The position numbers and the translations under genes were made by a program. Below the pieces are notes generated by a model. It had not been told where the DNA came from and searched no databases. It saw nothing but the letters and a program-made list of their open reading frames with translations. A stretch of DNA of 64,000 bases from CAWIVH01 sp963839475 (lineage in GTDB: Bacteria; Acidobacteriota; UBA6911): positions 682,001-746,000 of the forward strand of contig CAWIVH010000015.1 in the NCBI GenBank assembly GCA_963839475.1, in the 5' to 3' direction. Below, piece by piece: positions 8,208-16,777 of the stretch (within the stretch, counting starts at the first letter, position 1; every line of letters begins with the position of its first letter).

Positions 8208-9083
8208 ATGAAAATATGCATGTTTTTACTTCTGGTTTTTTTGACCGACTGCTCTGGAGGCCAGCAAGCATCACAGCATCAAGTCAATCAAGCTAAATTC
8301 GAGGGCCTCTATCGTGCGGGCAAGACCATTGATGCTGCTGTCGTGGTTTCCGTAACGCTGCCAAGGTTCCGTGAACTAGTCCAGGCGTTCGCGACAGAAG
8401 TTTCGATAGCGAAGGACAAATCAACCGCCCCAGCTGAACGGAATTTGATGGAATTGTACGCCGATGTTCTGGATGTCTACCGCGACAGTCTTGCACTCTG
8501 GGATGCCCAAATCGCACAAAAGTCAGAGTCCATCGATCCTGGTGTGGCGCAATTATGTTACGGGGATGTTGGGAACATCGCAGCCAAGTACCTTCTTCCC
8601 TGTGTCGAATATGGTCCATCTGGAATGAAGGTTCTCCCAAGCAAATCTCAGCAATACCTTTGGACGGTCGCTGGAGTAAAGCTTCGAAAGGCAAATGCGG
8701 CCTACCTCAATGACGCCAACCTAGAAGTTGCAGAGGACTTGGGGGCAATCAAAACTGCCTTGTACGCGCCGCTTACCCAGATAATTGAAAATGAAAAAGC
8801 CACAAGGGACAAGCGAGCGAAAGAAGAGGGGATAGCACGCGATAGGAGAGCAAACGAAGAACGGGTTACACGCGAAAAGGATAGAGTAACGGCGGAGCAG
8901 TGGAAAAAACTAGTCGTCCTTTCCGAAAAGGCGAAGGATGACCCCTCTGCGCTCTTCGTGAATGAAGGAATCACAATATATCATTTCAGCAAGTCGTGCG
9001 GAATACTTCCCCCTGGCTTTATTCCTGTCTTGCGAATTAATATCCCGAGTACGTATGAACCATGCAGGGTGTGCAAGCCATAG
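8208..9083 (+). CDS. Putative lipoprotein, unknown function
   Basis: 291 residues. N-terminus KICMFLLLVFLTDCSGG is a lipoprotein-type signal with the Cys at about residue 15; the Asp before the Cys is atypical. The middle is helical. Residues 185-235 are a charged coiled coil with a repeated pattern (KATRDKRAKEEGIARDRRAN). The end has a Cys pair (SYEP-type turn followed by CRVCKP). The start codon lies two bases after the IS1595 target duplication, so expression depends on the IS or is lost. Family not recognised. Confidence 0.65.
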   Translation: MKICMFLLLVFLTDCSGGQQASQHQVNQAKFEGLYRAGKTIDAAVVVSVTLPRFRELVQAFATEVSIAKDKSTAPAERNLMELYADVLDVYRDSLALWDAQIAQKSESIDPGVAQLCYGDVGNIAAKYLLPCVEYGPSGMKVLPSKSQQYLWTVAGVKLRKANAAYLNDANLEVAEDLGAIKTALYAPLTQIIENEKATRDKRAKEEGIARDRRANEERVTREKDRVTAEQWKKLVVLSEKAKDDPSALFVNEGITIYHFSKSCGILPPGFIPVLRINIPSTYEPCRVCKP

Positions 9084-9096
9084 TCCGAGTCTGCGT

Positions 9097-9228
9097 AAAG
9101 GCCACTGGACACTCGCGGATCATCGGGCGGGCGAGAAAATGTTCGTCGATCATGCCGGTCCCACAGTTGGGATCGTAGACGGTAATACAGGCCTGGTCGG
9201 GCTGGCCTCGATCTTCGTTGCCGTTCTC
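9097..9228 (+). pseudogene. Fragment of IS21-family transposase IstA
   Basis: The frame reads HRAGEKMFVDHAGPTVGIVD followed by ASIFVAVL, matching the conserved start of the IstA catalytic core (usually AGEKLFVDYAGQTV...FVAVLG) with the first catalytic Asp. Nothing upstream or downstream continues the homology, so only about 130 bp remain of the IS. Confidence 0.72.
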
Positions 9229-9544
9229 AGCGGCATAAGATCGCAACGTCTAAACCCCTGGGTTTCGGCTTACCGGTCGCTACCATTGGCAAACTGCAGA
9301 CATTATGAGCTGAAGGAAGGCGAAATCGAACCGACCTGACAATTGTACTGGGTCCTGATGAGGCAAAACGAGAAGCGGCACTTCGGTTTGTTGCAGTTTG
9401 ACCCGGAGCGGCCGGTTCGATAAAGCCCAGCGATTCGCGAAATTTCAGCCCCAAGAATTGTGCTTTCAAACAGATATCCTCGGATATATTCTCAGTCGAG
9501 AAAAACCCGTGGATTTGATGGCTCGTCATGAAAGATACTGAATC
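9229..9544. other. Gap with no recognised gene
   Basis: A minus-strand frame is open here but its translation is low in structure and lacks a ribosome site. Probably debris of old insertion events. Confidence 0.4.
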
Positions 9545-10294
9545 ATGGCGCAATGCAACGTATGCGGAAATTCTGGTTGGTTTCTGAGGATCTCATCAAG
9601 CGGTATGTGTTCCAACTGTCAGGAGGCATTTCTTTTTACTCTGAATGGGCATACTCGCGCCATAGGGAATTGCCTCAAAATCATCAACATATCGGAGAAT
9701 TTCAAGATTCGCATTAAGCGTTGCGACCTTCTGTTGGAGAAGGCCAACGACCTTCTTCGATATGAAAAACTGGGCATCCCAACGATAAATCCACCTCCAT
9801 CCGCTTTGATAGAGCAAATTCAACAACAGCGTGAACAAATATTACGAATGGGAAAACCGGAATGGGGAATTGTTGAATTCGAAAGGGGAAAGGTGCTCTG
9901 CAGGAAATTTGAGCGCGAAAAAATAATAATGATTGAGCCTGGCGAGGGATGGATGTGGCTTAATCCGGAATTCGATGAGATTAAATGGATCCCAAGACCG
10001 AGCGACGATGAAATTACGGCAGCACTTCTTGGCATTCCGGCCGAGCAGTTGCCATCACTACGGGAGTTCTGCATCACTCCCAGAACACGTGACCAAATAA
10101 AAGACCGGTTTCTCCCCTGTGGACTGGTTTTATCGCAACTCTTCAAGCTTGGAATGCTATCGGAAACTGAAAAAATCGGCACTCGCAAGGGTTATATGTG
10201 GGCTGGCTGGGATGCCGAGAAACTTAACGCATTTCTTAGTGCCAAAATCGCCCGTTCAAAGAGGGATGTGCTAAAGAAAATGGGACACCTCTGA
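9545..10294 (+). CDS. Zinc-ribbon protein of unknown function
   Basis: 249 residues. A CxxC...CxxC zinc ribbon at the N-terminus (QCNVCGNSG, GMCSNCQEA), then a helical segment with Cys/Lys-rich text. The C-terminal 90 residues resemble a winged-helix pair (SLREFCITPRTRDQIKDRF, LSQLFKLGMLSETEKIG with GTRKGYMW as the wing). This suggests a nucleic-acid-binding protein, but that is inference from the fold pattern. The AT-richer codon use differs from flanking genes, as expected of recent transfer. No operon partner is evident. Confidence 0.65.
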   Translation: MAQCNVCGNSGWFLRISSSGMCSNCQEAFLFTLNGHTRAIGNCLKIINISENFKIRIKRCDLLLEKANDLLRYEKLGIPTINPPPSALIEQIQQQREQILRMGKPEWGIVEFERGKVLCRKFEREKIIMIEPGEGWMWLNPEFDEIKWIPRPSDDEITAALLGIPAEQLPSLREFCITPRTRDQIKDRFLPCGLVLSQLFKLGMLSETEKIGTRKGYMWAGWDAEKLNAFLSAKIARSKRDVLKKMGHL

Positions 10295-10832
10295 TTCGAA
10301 TTTAGAGTTGTTTCCAAGTGTTTGGCCCGCCTGAATAAAACTTCTGCTCTTCGAGACGCCCCAGGATGGCTTATCTGTCCCTGATTCATCTCCGGTCTTC
10401 CCGGAAATTGGAGTGATTTCCGTTGGCGTGAGTTTCTCGGCGATCGCGGAGTGACGTCGCGCACCGGGATGGGCTCGTGGATCGGGTCCGCGTGGAAGTT
10501 CACGCCGCGCACTCCGACGGACCAAACGCTATCAACATCAGCCGCGGAATGGTGAGGCCGATCGTGCGCATGAAGTGCAACGGGACACTGTTTCTGATTC
10601 AAGCCTGCTCGCCTTACCCGGACTCGGTAGCATTCGTGATGTCGGCGCAGTATGCCCCCACTCTTAGAAAGTCCCCTGGACGACCTTCAGCTGAGCCTGC
10701 TTCGGCTTTCTTCCGGCAGTCATTTGCTTTCAAAACCCGCTCTTTTTCTCGTGGGATTTTGAAGTCAACCGCGACACGATTAGAATCCTCGGGGGCGGGC
10801 AATCAGGCCCATCCCGATTTGGGAGATCTAGA
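10295..10832. other. Gap with no supported gene
   Basis: Frames are open on both strands but none has a recognisable motif or ribosome site. The 119-residue plus-strand frame ending just before the next gene is rich in Ser/Arg/Pro and looks spurious. Confidence 0.4.
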
Positions 10833-11153
10833 ATGAAATGCAAGAATGAGCGGAAAATGTCGAGACCGCCCAGGAACGGCAAAAAACCGGCCGCCGTTCC
10901 TGCCCCGAAAACCACAAAACCAAAGTCCAAGCCAAGGCGCACCATTAAGCAGGTGATCATTGAGACGATTACCGCAAACAGCGCCGCGACCAGCAACGAG
11001 ATGATCGCCGCCGTCAAAGCTGAATTCCCGAAGTCCGCGTTCGATGGACAACACGCAGCATGGTACCGCTCGCAGGCGCGCAAGGGATTACTGACGGGCT
11101 CGCCCATCACGATTGCCCCCACGGGAAAGGAACAGCCCAAAGGGGCCGAATGA
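10833..11153 (+). CDS. Small basic protein with a possible helix-turn-helix
   Basis: 106 residues. A Lys/Pro-rich tail (PAPKTTKPKSKPRRT) precedes a compact helical domain (IKQVIIETITANSA, SNEMIAAVKAEFPKSAF, HAAWYRSQARKGLL). The helical part looks like a winged-helix or SAP-sized DNA-binding fold. The start at 10833 could instead be the Met at 10857. It lies 60 bp upstream of the RadC gene in the same direction, so the two may be co-transcribed. Family not firmly recognised. Confidence 0.6.
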   Translation: MKCKNERKMSRPPRNGKKPAAVPAPKTTKPKSKPRRTIKQVIIETITANSAATSNEMIAAVKAEFPKSAFDGQHAAWYRSQARKGLLTGSPITIAPTGKEQPKGAE

Positions 11154-11213
11154 AAGCGCGCGGGATCGGAAGGGGCTTCCGAAGACATCGAACAACTGCC
11201 GGAGAATTTACGC

Positions 11214-11684
11214 ATGAAGAAATTCGAGAACCTGCTTCCCCGGTACAGGGTCATGCTGGTGAAGGAAGCAGAAGATACTTTTACATGCTATCCGCGATTC
11301 CAGAAGGCCCTCGATCTCTACCAAAGCTTCCGAGAGGAGTTTGCCGCCCTTGATCGCGAGTTTTTCGTATTGATCACGCTCGATCGCAAGAACCGGGCGA
11401 TCGGCTACCATACGATCAGCATCGGAAGCCTCTCCACCTCTATAGTTCATCCGCGGGAATGTCTCAAGGCGGCTTTGCTTGACAGCGCTGCGGCCGTCAT
11501 ATTTCTCCACAACCATCCCTCCGGAGACCCGGTGCCTTCTCGGGAAGACCGCGAGTGCACCAATCGGCTGACGGCAGTCGCGAAGATCCTCGGCATCCGA
11601 GTCCTTGACCATGTCATCTTCGGCGAGACTGATTACTTCAGCTTCGCTGACGCTGGAATACTTGCCGACAACTCCCTCGTCTGA
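11214..11684 (+). CDS. RadC-family JAB-domain protein
   Basis: 156 residues, covering only the JAB/MPN (JAMM metalloprotease-like) domain. The metal motif is intact: FLHNHPSGDPVPSRED (His99, His101, Asp105, Asp112 region). Chromosomal RadC has an extra N-terminal HhH part that is missing here; such short forms are typical of plasmids and integrative elements, where their role is undefined. A second, divergent copy lies at 21939-22520. The ATG at 11214 follows agaatttacgc without a strong ribosome site. Confidence 0.9.
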   Translation: MKKFENLLPRYRVMLVKEAEDTFTCYPRFQKALDLYQSFREEFAALDREFFVLITLDRKNRAIGYHTISIGSLSTSIVHPRECLKAALLDSAAAVIFLHNHPSGDPVPSREDRECTNRLTAVAKILGIRVLDHVIFGETDYFSFADAGILADNSLV

Positions 11685-11929
11685 GAAGCCTCGATCGTTG
11701 CCCCTACCGATATGGGAGACACATGATTTTGGGTCATTCGTCTCTCTCCGCGCGCTTGACTCTCTACGTTTTGTTTGGGATATACTGCTGCAAGTCTGGA
11801 GGCCTTTGATGGCACTTCAAGTGAAACGGAATTATGTCAAAAACAACAATAGTCGTTATAAGAGGAGCGGTCCAAGACCTTCGTTATGCCGAATCGTTGC
11901 GCTGCTGTTCCAAGGCGGAGACAACTTCG

Positions 11930-12862
11930 ATGAGACACAATCTGTGCACTAGACTTGTAACTCCATTAACTTTAGCTGCAATGTTTTGCCTGGGGTTTAT
12001 TCCAGAGACTATTGCTCAGAAGCGTCCTGATGTCCAAACCGCCGCCCTTAAGATCAAAGTTGGAGTCATTTTCAAAAATGGAGACGTCAAACCGCTTCCT
12101 CGAGCCGAATTTTCTCTTAATCGCAAGGATGGTGAATCCATCAAAGTCGAGGCGGAAAAGTCTCTCAATCTTCCGCCCGCTGATTCTTTCTTTGAGTACA
12201 TCGATTCACAACTAAATGTATCAAGGGAATTAAAGGAATGGATCAAGAAAAACGATCAACAGAATTTCAGCGCATACAAAACTGTGTGGAAAATTCTCAC
12301 CATAAATGATGCATTTCAAATCCCAGAATTCTTTGAACAGCTCAGGAGTTTCAAGAATCCACTTGTGAAGAGCAGGCTGTCAGGAGAAATGATTCTCACC
12401 AAGCCAAATCAACCACCGGAATACCCAATTGCATCTGGGAACAAGGAGAATGATGACGCCTCGATTTTGAAATACAAAGAAATCCTTTCGCAGTATTTTC
12501 CATCTCCCGGCGACAATTTCCAGGCAAAATACTACTGGATTGAAGATCTCGCTTTGCCTGTGGCGATGAAATATCCCAATCTTGATTACATCTCTTCATC
12601 GCGTAAGGCCGAAGAAACAAGAAAATCAATGATCGACATGGCCGTGAAATTATTAACCAAAAAATACACCGTTAGAACAGCAAAGACGTCCTTCACTGGT
12701 GAAGCCGATTTTGAAGTGCCTGCGGGAACTTATTGGTTAAGCAACAACGAACCGAGTTCCATAGGCAGTTCGAATATCCTCTGGGACATGAAAATCAATT
12801 TAAAGCCGGGCCAAGTGATACGAATTGAATTATCCAATGATAATGCAAAAATCATCTTTTGA
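11930..12862 (+). CDS. Secreted protein of unknown function
   Basis: About 310 residues from the chosen Met; the frame is open to 11834 but the extra 32 residues would precede the signal peptide. The signal is MRHNLCTRLVTPLTL followed by AAMFCLGFIPETIAQ with cleavage probably after AQ. The mature part has KIKVGVIFKNGDVKPLPRAEF, typical of proteins with a beta-sandwich response region, and a C-terminal beta-rich region (GEADFEVPAGTYWL, WDMKINLKPGQVIRIELS) resembling a carboxypeptidase-regulatory-like domain. The role is unknown. No operon partner. Confidence 0.7.
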   Translation: MRHNLCTRLVTPLTLAAMFCLGFIPETIAQKRPDVQTAALKIKVGVIFKNGDVKPLPRAEFSLNRKDGESIKVEAEKSLNLPPADSFFEYIDSQLNVSRELKEWIKKNDQQNFSAYKTVWKILTINDAFQIPEFFEQLRSFKNPLVKSRLSGEMILTKPNQPPEYPIASGNKENDDASILKYKEILSQYFPSPGDNFQAKYYWIEDLALPVAMKYPNLDYISSSRKAEETRKSMIDMAVKLLTKKYTVRTAKTSFTGEADFEVPAGTYWLSNNEPSSIGSSNILWDMKINLKPGQVIRIELSNDNAKIIF

Positions 12863-13374
12863 CAGGTTGTTCAGTTAATCTCGTTTAGAAAGTTCTTTTT
12901 CGTTTATCTCCTCGAGGCTATCAACATTCAATAGAGAGCGGCCGGATAGGAAAACAGAATCTATCTTCGCTTTTGCCAACGGTTTGATTCCAGATGGCTG
13001 TTTGACGCTTCTCGGAGAAGATTGAATCCATTCAAAGGTTTTCCCGGAAACCAAAACATATCGGCGGTCACCGGAAACCATGCTAATTCGTATGCACTTG
13101 AATTAATATTCTAATATGTCATTTCCAATAAGTTCGCTCGGAGGTGCAATGCGATCGCCTTCAGAAATAGCAGGGGCACCCTGTTTCCCACCCTCGACCA
13201 TTTTGTGGTGAAACTCCTGTGCCTTGCGAAAATCCCGTCCACATTAGAAAAACTGACTTTGCAGCCATCAGGAAGCATGCTTCTGCGTCATGATCGAAGC
13301 CATGGTTCCATCGGTTTCATTTAAAAGATGCGCGGTCAAAAATCAAGCCGAACTGGCTCTTGTGGTGTGAACAA
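12863..13374. other. Gap with one weak minus-strand ORF
   Basis: A 68-codon minus-strand frame (12875-13081) starts MVSGDRRYVLVSGKTFEW and ends EEINEKELSKRD. It is plausible as a small protein but has no ribosome site or known motif, so it is not called. The remaining 290 bases show nothing. Confidence 0.35.
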
Positions 13375-16300
13375 TTAGCGGCCGTCGCCGAGGACGATGA
13401 AGCCGGCCCAGCATAAGGGGTGGCTGTAATTCGGGGTCTTAAGCAGTTTCAAAACAGCTTCCCTCAGGGCTTCAGCCGCGCCGTGAATGTGGGCAGAATC
13501 CTGATTGATCGCAAGCAGAGCCCGGTGAAACTCCACCATCAGCTTTGCAGTGCTGTTCGATTCCACACTCCATTGGCTGACCACACTGGTCGGACAGCCA
13601 GCCACGAACAGTGCCCAACTCAGGCCGATGACTCCCTCGCCCCGACTGATCCGTCCGCGGCCCGTCTGGCATGCAGAAAGCACAGCCAAATCAGCCTTGA
13701 GATTCATGGACATGATCTCACGGGCTTCCAGCAGACCGTCTTCGGTGGAATCCGCCGTCGGCTGGGAGAGTACAATGTGGGAGTAAAGCGGGTTTGCTCC
13801 ATCCAGGATGCCGTGCGTTGCGAAATGCAGGATCTTGAATCGCTCCATTTCGGTTTTGGCGTTTTCCTCAGTAGCTACTGAACCGATAAAGACCCTGCTT
13901 TTGGATGCTCCATAAAGTCCGGCCAGTGCCTCGACCTCTTTCTTTGCCGCAGGGAGCGATCCAAGCCTCTCATCCCGATTCAAGCCGATGGAACGATCCG
14001 CGGTCGAATTGGAAAATGCGGGATCCCCGAAGGCAAGCAGCAGCCGTTCCGATTTCGCCGCAGGAGATGGGTCCGCCGAAGCCGGGCGCGATGCATTCTC
14101 TCGTTTTTTCATTTCGCGAAGCGCCGTGAGAGAAGGTGCATATGAGACGACGTGGTCTTCTATCACATAATGTCCACCAACCGCCTTCAAAGCCTGGAAA
14201 GGCAACTCCCAAAGTACGTCGTCGGGCACCAGGATGAGTGTTTTCTTGCCCTTGATTTCCTTAGCTATGGGCCCAAGAAGAAGCTGATGAAGATCAGATG
14301 CCAGCTTGTCGATGCCCAGACTGTTGTTCGCTATCCGGTCCCGGAACAAATGAACCCGCCCGGCCAGGTCTTTCCTGCTGATCGAGATTGAATAGGCATG
14401 GACCTGAATTTGACCGCCATCGCCGGCGGCCAGGACAAAGGCGAACGCTTTGTCATCCAGGATCTCGAACTCAATTATGGCTGCATCCGGCGAAGACGCG
14501 ATTGAATCAGCATCCCGCAGTGTAAAAGCAGCCGGCTGCATTGCCCCCCTCAGCATTTCGGCTCGCGTCGCATACAACCGGTCCATGAATCCTTCGTAAT
14601 CGACCCGAGCCTTCTCCATTCGGACCGTCAATTCGCGTCCCCGGCTCTTATCGGGTTCCCTCTTCTGATATTCTCTATACAACTGCGTATTTAGCGCCGC
14701 CAGCTCCCGGCTTAACCGCCTCTCCTGCTCTTTCTCCACGGGCGTCATCTGGTCAGCCAAATCGGGTTTCACACTCCCGGCCAGGTCGAGCAGCGTCCGG
14801 CTCCGCGCGCTTTCGGCAAATTCCAATGCCTCGCCTGGCCGGTTCTGTCTGACTAGCAAATCCACCATCAGGTAATAAGGTTCAATCTTGCGCTCGAAGA
14901 AGAAAGCCCGCTGCTGTGCTTGACCCCCAACCCGGCTGCGGATCTGTTCGACCTTTTCAATAGCTCGTGCCAGATTAGTCTTTGCTGCCTCATACTGGCC
15001 AAGCGCCAGATAACTTTTCCCGCTTGAGGTCAACGCCAGGTAGGAATAGTTGACCTCGTGGATTTCGACAGCAAGGCGTTCGGCTTCGGCTGAAAGCTCC
15101 AAAGATTTTCTATAATCGCCCTGATCATGGAATAGACAAGCTTTCCACCAGAGCAGCTCGGATTGGCGCATTTTGTCGCCGAGATTGAGCGCTATTTCCA
15201 GGGCCTTTTCATAGTTTTCAAATGCAATCTTGTTTTGGTTTCGGTCCTTGGCGACAGTAGCCAAGCCTTCCAACGCTGGGATCATCAGATTTTGCGAGGG
15301 AACCTGTTCGGCTGATTTCAGGCAATCCCTGAAATGGCTCTCAGCCTGCCCAAGGTTACCTTGCCGTTCATTCACGACACCCAGATTGCATGCTGCGATC
15401 GTCTTCGCGGTCCGGTTTTCAGTTTCTTGTGCGATTTGGAGACTCTTGGAGAACAGGTTGGCGGCGGTGTTGAAATCCGCCTGGTCCATGTACAGCAGGC
15501 CCATATCATTCAATACGGCCGTCTCAACTTCCCGGTAACCATCCTTTTCTGCTTCCCGGAGCACGCCGCTGAATTGATTGAGCGCCTGCCTGTAATCGCC
15601 CAGGTTGTAATAGATCCTGCCGATTGCGCTCTGATTATCCAGGATCGCTGTTTCGTATGCGCCGTCGGATTGATTCAATTCGGAAAACAATTCGATGGCT
15701 CGAACAAAATGCCTTAACGCCTCTCGATCTTCACCTCTCCATGCAGCGATGGAACCAAGGTTTCCGGAGACGAGAGCCTCGCCATATTTCATCGGCTTTG
15801 TCTTTCGGTTTCCGGAATTCTCGATGAGCCCCAGCGCTTTCCGTGAGGCTTGCTCGGCCTGGTCATATCTTCCCAGCCTGATGTGCAGGGCTCCAATCGT
15901 TCCCAGGGCGTCAATCAGGACAATTTGAGCTCGCGCTGACTCAGCCGATACTACGGCCTGCGATAAAGATTCCTCGGCGGCCCTGTAATCATGCGACCGC
16001 ATGTACAGCAATCCCAAGTTCAAGGCCGCATCCGCAACCCATCCCTCATAGCTTGACTGGCGCGCTGCTCCAGATGCACATTTGAAAAGAAATATGGCCC
16101 TCGGAATGTCCCCATTCGTCCCAGCTTTTCTTGCGGCATCGGATAGCGCCAGCCAAAGGGCTTGCGACTCCATGGGATTGAATTGCTTGACCATTTGGAG
16201 AGCGTTCGATAATTCGGTCTCCGGCAATCCCAGAATGTAGGTAGCGGTTGCTTGTGGATTTCGCTTGTCTGGGGGAATCTGCTCCTGAGTGTTAGCGAGA

Positions 16301-16407
16301 TGGCAGTTCCACCCGATGAAAACTGCGATTCCAAAAGGGACCGCAAGGCAGGTCGTGGCAAGGCATTTAAAGCCTTTTCTCGCCAATTGCAGGAGATTCG
16401 TCAACAT
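13375..16407 (-). CDS. Membrane-anchored TPR-CHAT protein (caspase-like protease)
   Basis: 1010 residues from the ATG at 16407. Residues 14-36 form a signal/membrane anchor (CLATTCLAVPFGIAVFIGW). Then come about ten tetratricopeptide repeats (for example AALNLGLLYMRSHDYRAAEE, AVLNDMGLLYMDQADFNTAA), a coiled coil, and a C-terminal CHAT domain. The caspase-type dyad is present: His in ILHFATHG (about residue 865) and Cys in LSACQTG (about 913). CHAT domains are clan CD peptidases. A GTG start at 16494 would place a perfect 14-bp hairpin (16424-16464) inside the coding region, so 16407 is preferred. It is the last gene of the minus-strand sigma/anti-sigma/S9 cluster. The TPRs probably bind a partner that controls the protease. 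Confidence 0.92.
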   Translation of the reverse strand: MLTNLLQLARKGFKCLATTCLAVPFGIAVFIGWNCHLANTQEQIPPDKRNPQATATYILGLPETELSNALQMVKQFNPMESQALWLALSDAARKAGTNGDIPRAIFLFKCASGAARQSSYEGWVADAALNLGLLYMRSHDYRAAEESLSQAVVSAESARAQIVLIDALGTIGALHIRLGRYDQAEQASRKALGLIENSGNRKTKPMKYGEALVSGNLGSIAAWRGEDREALRHFVRAIELFSELNQSDGAYETAILDNQSAIGRIYYNLGDYRQALNQFSGVLREAEKDGYREVETAVLNDMGLLYMDQADFNTAANLFSKSLQIAQETENRTAKTIAACNLGVVNERQGNLGQAESHFRDCLKSAEQVPSQNLMIPALEGLATVAKDRNQNKIAFENYEKALEIALNLGDKMRQSELLWWKACLFHDQGDYRKSLELSAEAERLAVEIHEVNYSYLALTSSGKSYLALGQYEAAKTNLARAIEKVEQIRSRVGGQAQQRAFFFERKIEPYYLMVDLLVRQNRPGEALEFAESARSRTLLDLAGSVKPDLADQMTPVEKEQERRLSRELAALNTQLYREYQKREPDKSRGRELTVRMEKARVDYEGFMDRLYATRAEMLRGAMQPAAFTLRDADSIASSPDAAIIEFEILDDKAFAFVLAAGDGGQIQVHAYSISISRKDLAGRVHLFRDRIANNSLGIDKLASDLHQLLLGPIAKEIKGKKTLILVPDDVLWELPFQALKAVGGHYVIEDHVVSYAPSLTALREMKKRENASRPASADPSPAAKSERLLLAFGDPAFSNSTADRSIGLNRDERLGSLPAAKKEVEALAGLYGASKSRVFIGSVATEENAKTEMERFKILHFATHGILDGANPLYSHIVLSQPTADSTEDGLLEAREIMSMNLKADLAVLSACQTGRGRISRGEGVIGLSWALFVAGCPTSVVSQWSVESNSTAKLMVEFHRALLAINQDSAHIHGAAEALREAVLKLLKTPNYSHPLCWAGFIVLGDGR

Positions 16408-16423
16408 CGTCGATTTAGGTGGT

Positions 16424-16464
16424 GAAATCGGGGCCGCCCGCCAAAAACGAGCGGCCCCGATTTC
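16424..16464 (-). terminator. Perfect 14-bp stem-loop before the CHAT gene
   Basis: Arms gaaatcggggccgc (16424-16437) and gcggccccgatttc (16451-16464) are exact complements with a 13-base loop. It lies between the small exported-peptide gene and the CHAT start. There is no clean U run after it in the direction of transcription, so it may be an attenuator or mRNA processing/stability element rather than a full terminator. Confidence 0.7.
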
Positions 16465-16542
16465 CTTGGTGAATCTACCAAGTCGATTCAGCACGCCATT
16501 CTCGTGGTGGAACGCTGAGAATGGGCTTCTTGCGAAAAGCCC

Positions 16543-16743
16543 TTAGTAGACCCCTGTAATGATGATCGCAATGATCATATCCCAATACCATGGGGACGCC
16601 GGCGGCGCAGGTGGAGTCGTCCCACTGGATTGCGTGCCTCCCTGAACCGGGGGAGGATCTGATGCATAGAGGGGAATCGCAGCTGAAAAAGCAATTGCGA
16701 GCGCCAGGCAAATCACCAGTAATGTTGTCGATCTTTTTTTCAA
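16543..16743 (-). CDS. Small exported peptide with proline-rich linker (TTG start)
   Basis: 66 residues. The start is TTG at 16743: AAGGAG lies six bases upstream, while an ATG at 16869 in the same frame lies inside the preceding gene and has no ribosome site. Sequence: a basic start (LKKRSTT), a hydrophobic signal segment (LLVICLALAIAFSAAIPLYA, likely cut after YAS), a Pro/Gly/Ser/Thr linker (DPPPVQGGTQ, TPPAPPASP) and a hydrophobic tail (WYWDMIIAIIITGVY). It sits 35 bp after the S9 peptidase gene and upstream of the CHAT gene. Possible roles are a secreted signal, a protease substrate or a membrane peptide; none is shown by sequence. Family not recognised. Confidence 0.72.
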   Translation of the reverse strand: MKKRSTTLLVICLALAIAFSAAIPLYASDPPPVQGGTQSSGTTPPAPPASPWYWDMIIAIIITGVY

Positions 16744-16777
16744 GTCTGTCTCCTTGGTGGAATGGTGTTTGTAGTTA

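Noticed and set aside
11834..11929. N-terminal extension of the secreted protein at 11930
   Set aside because: It would put 32 polar residues before a standard signal peptide; the downstream Met is the better start.
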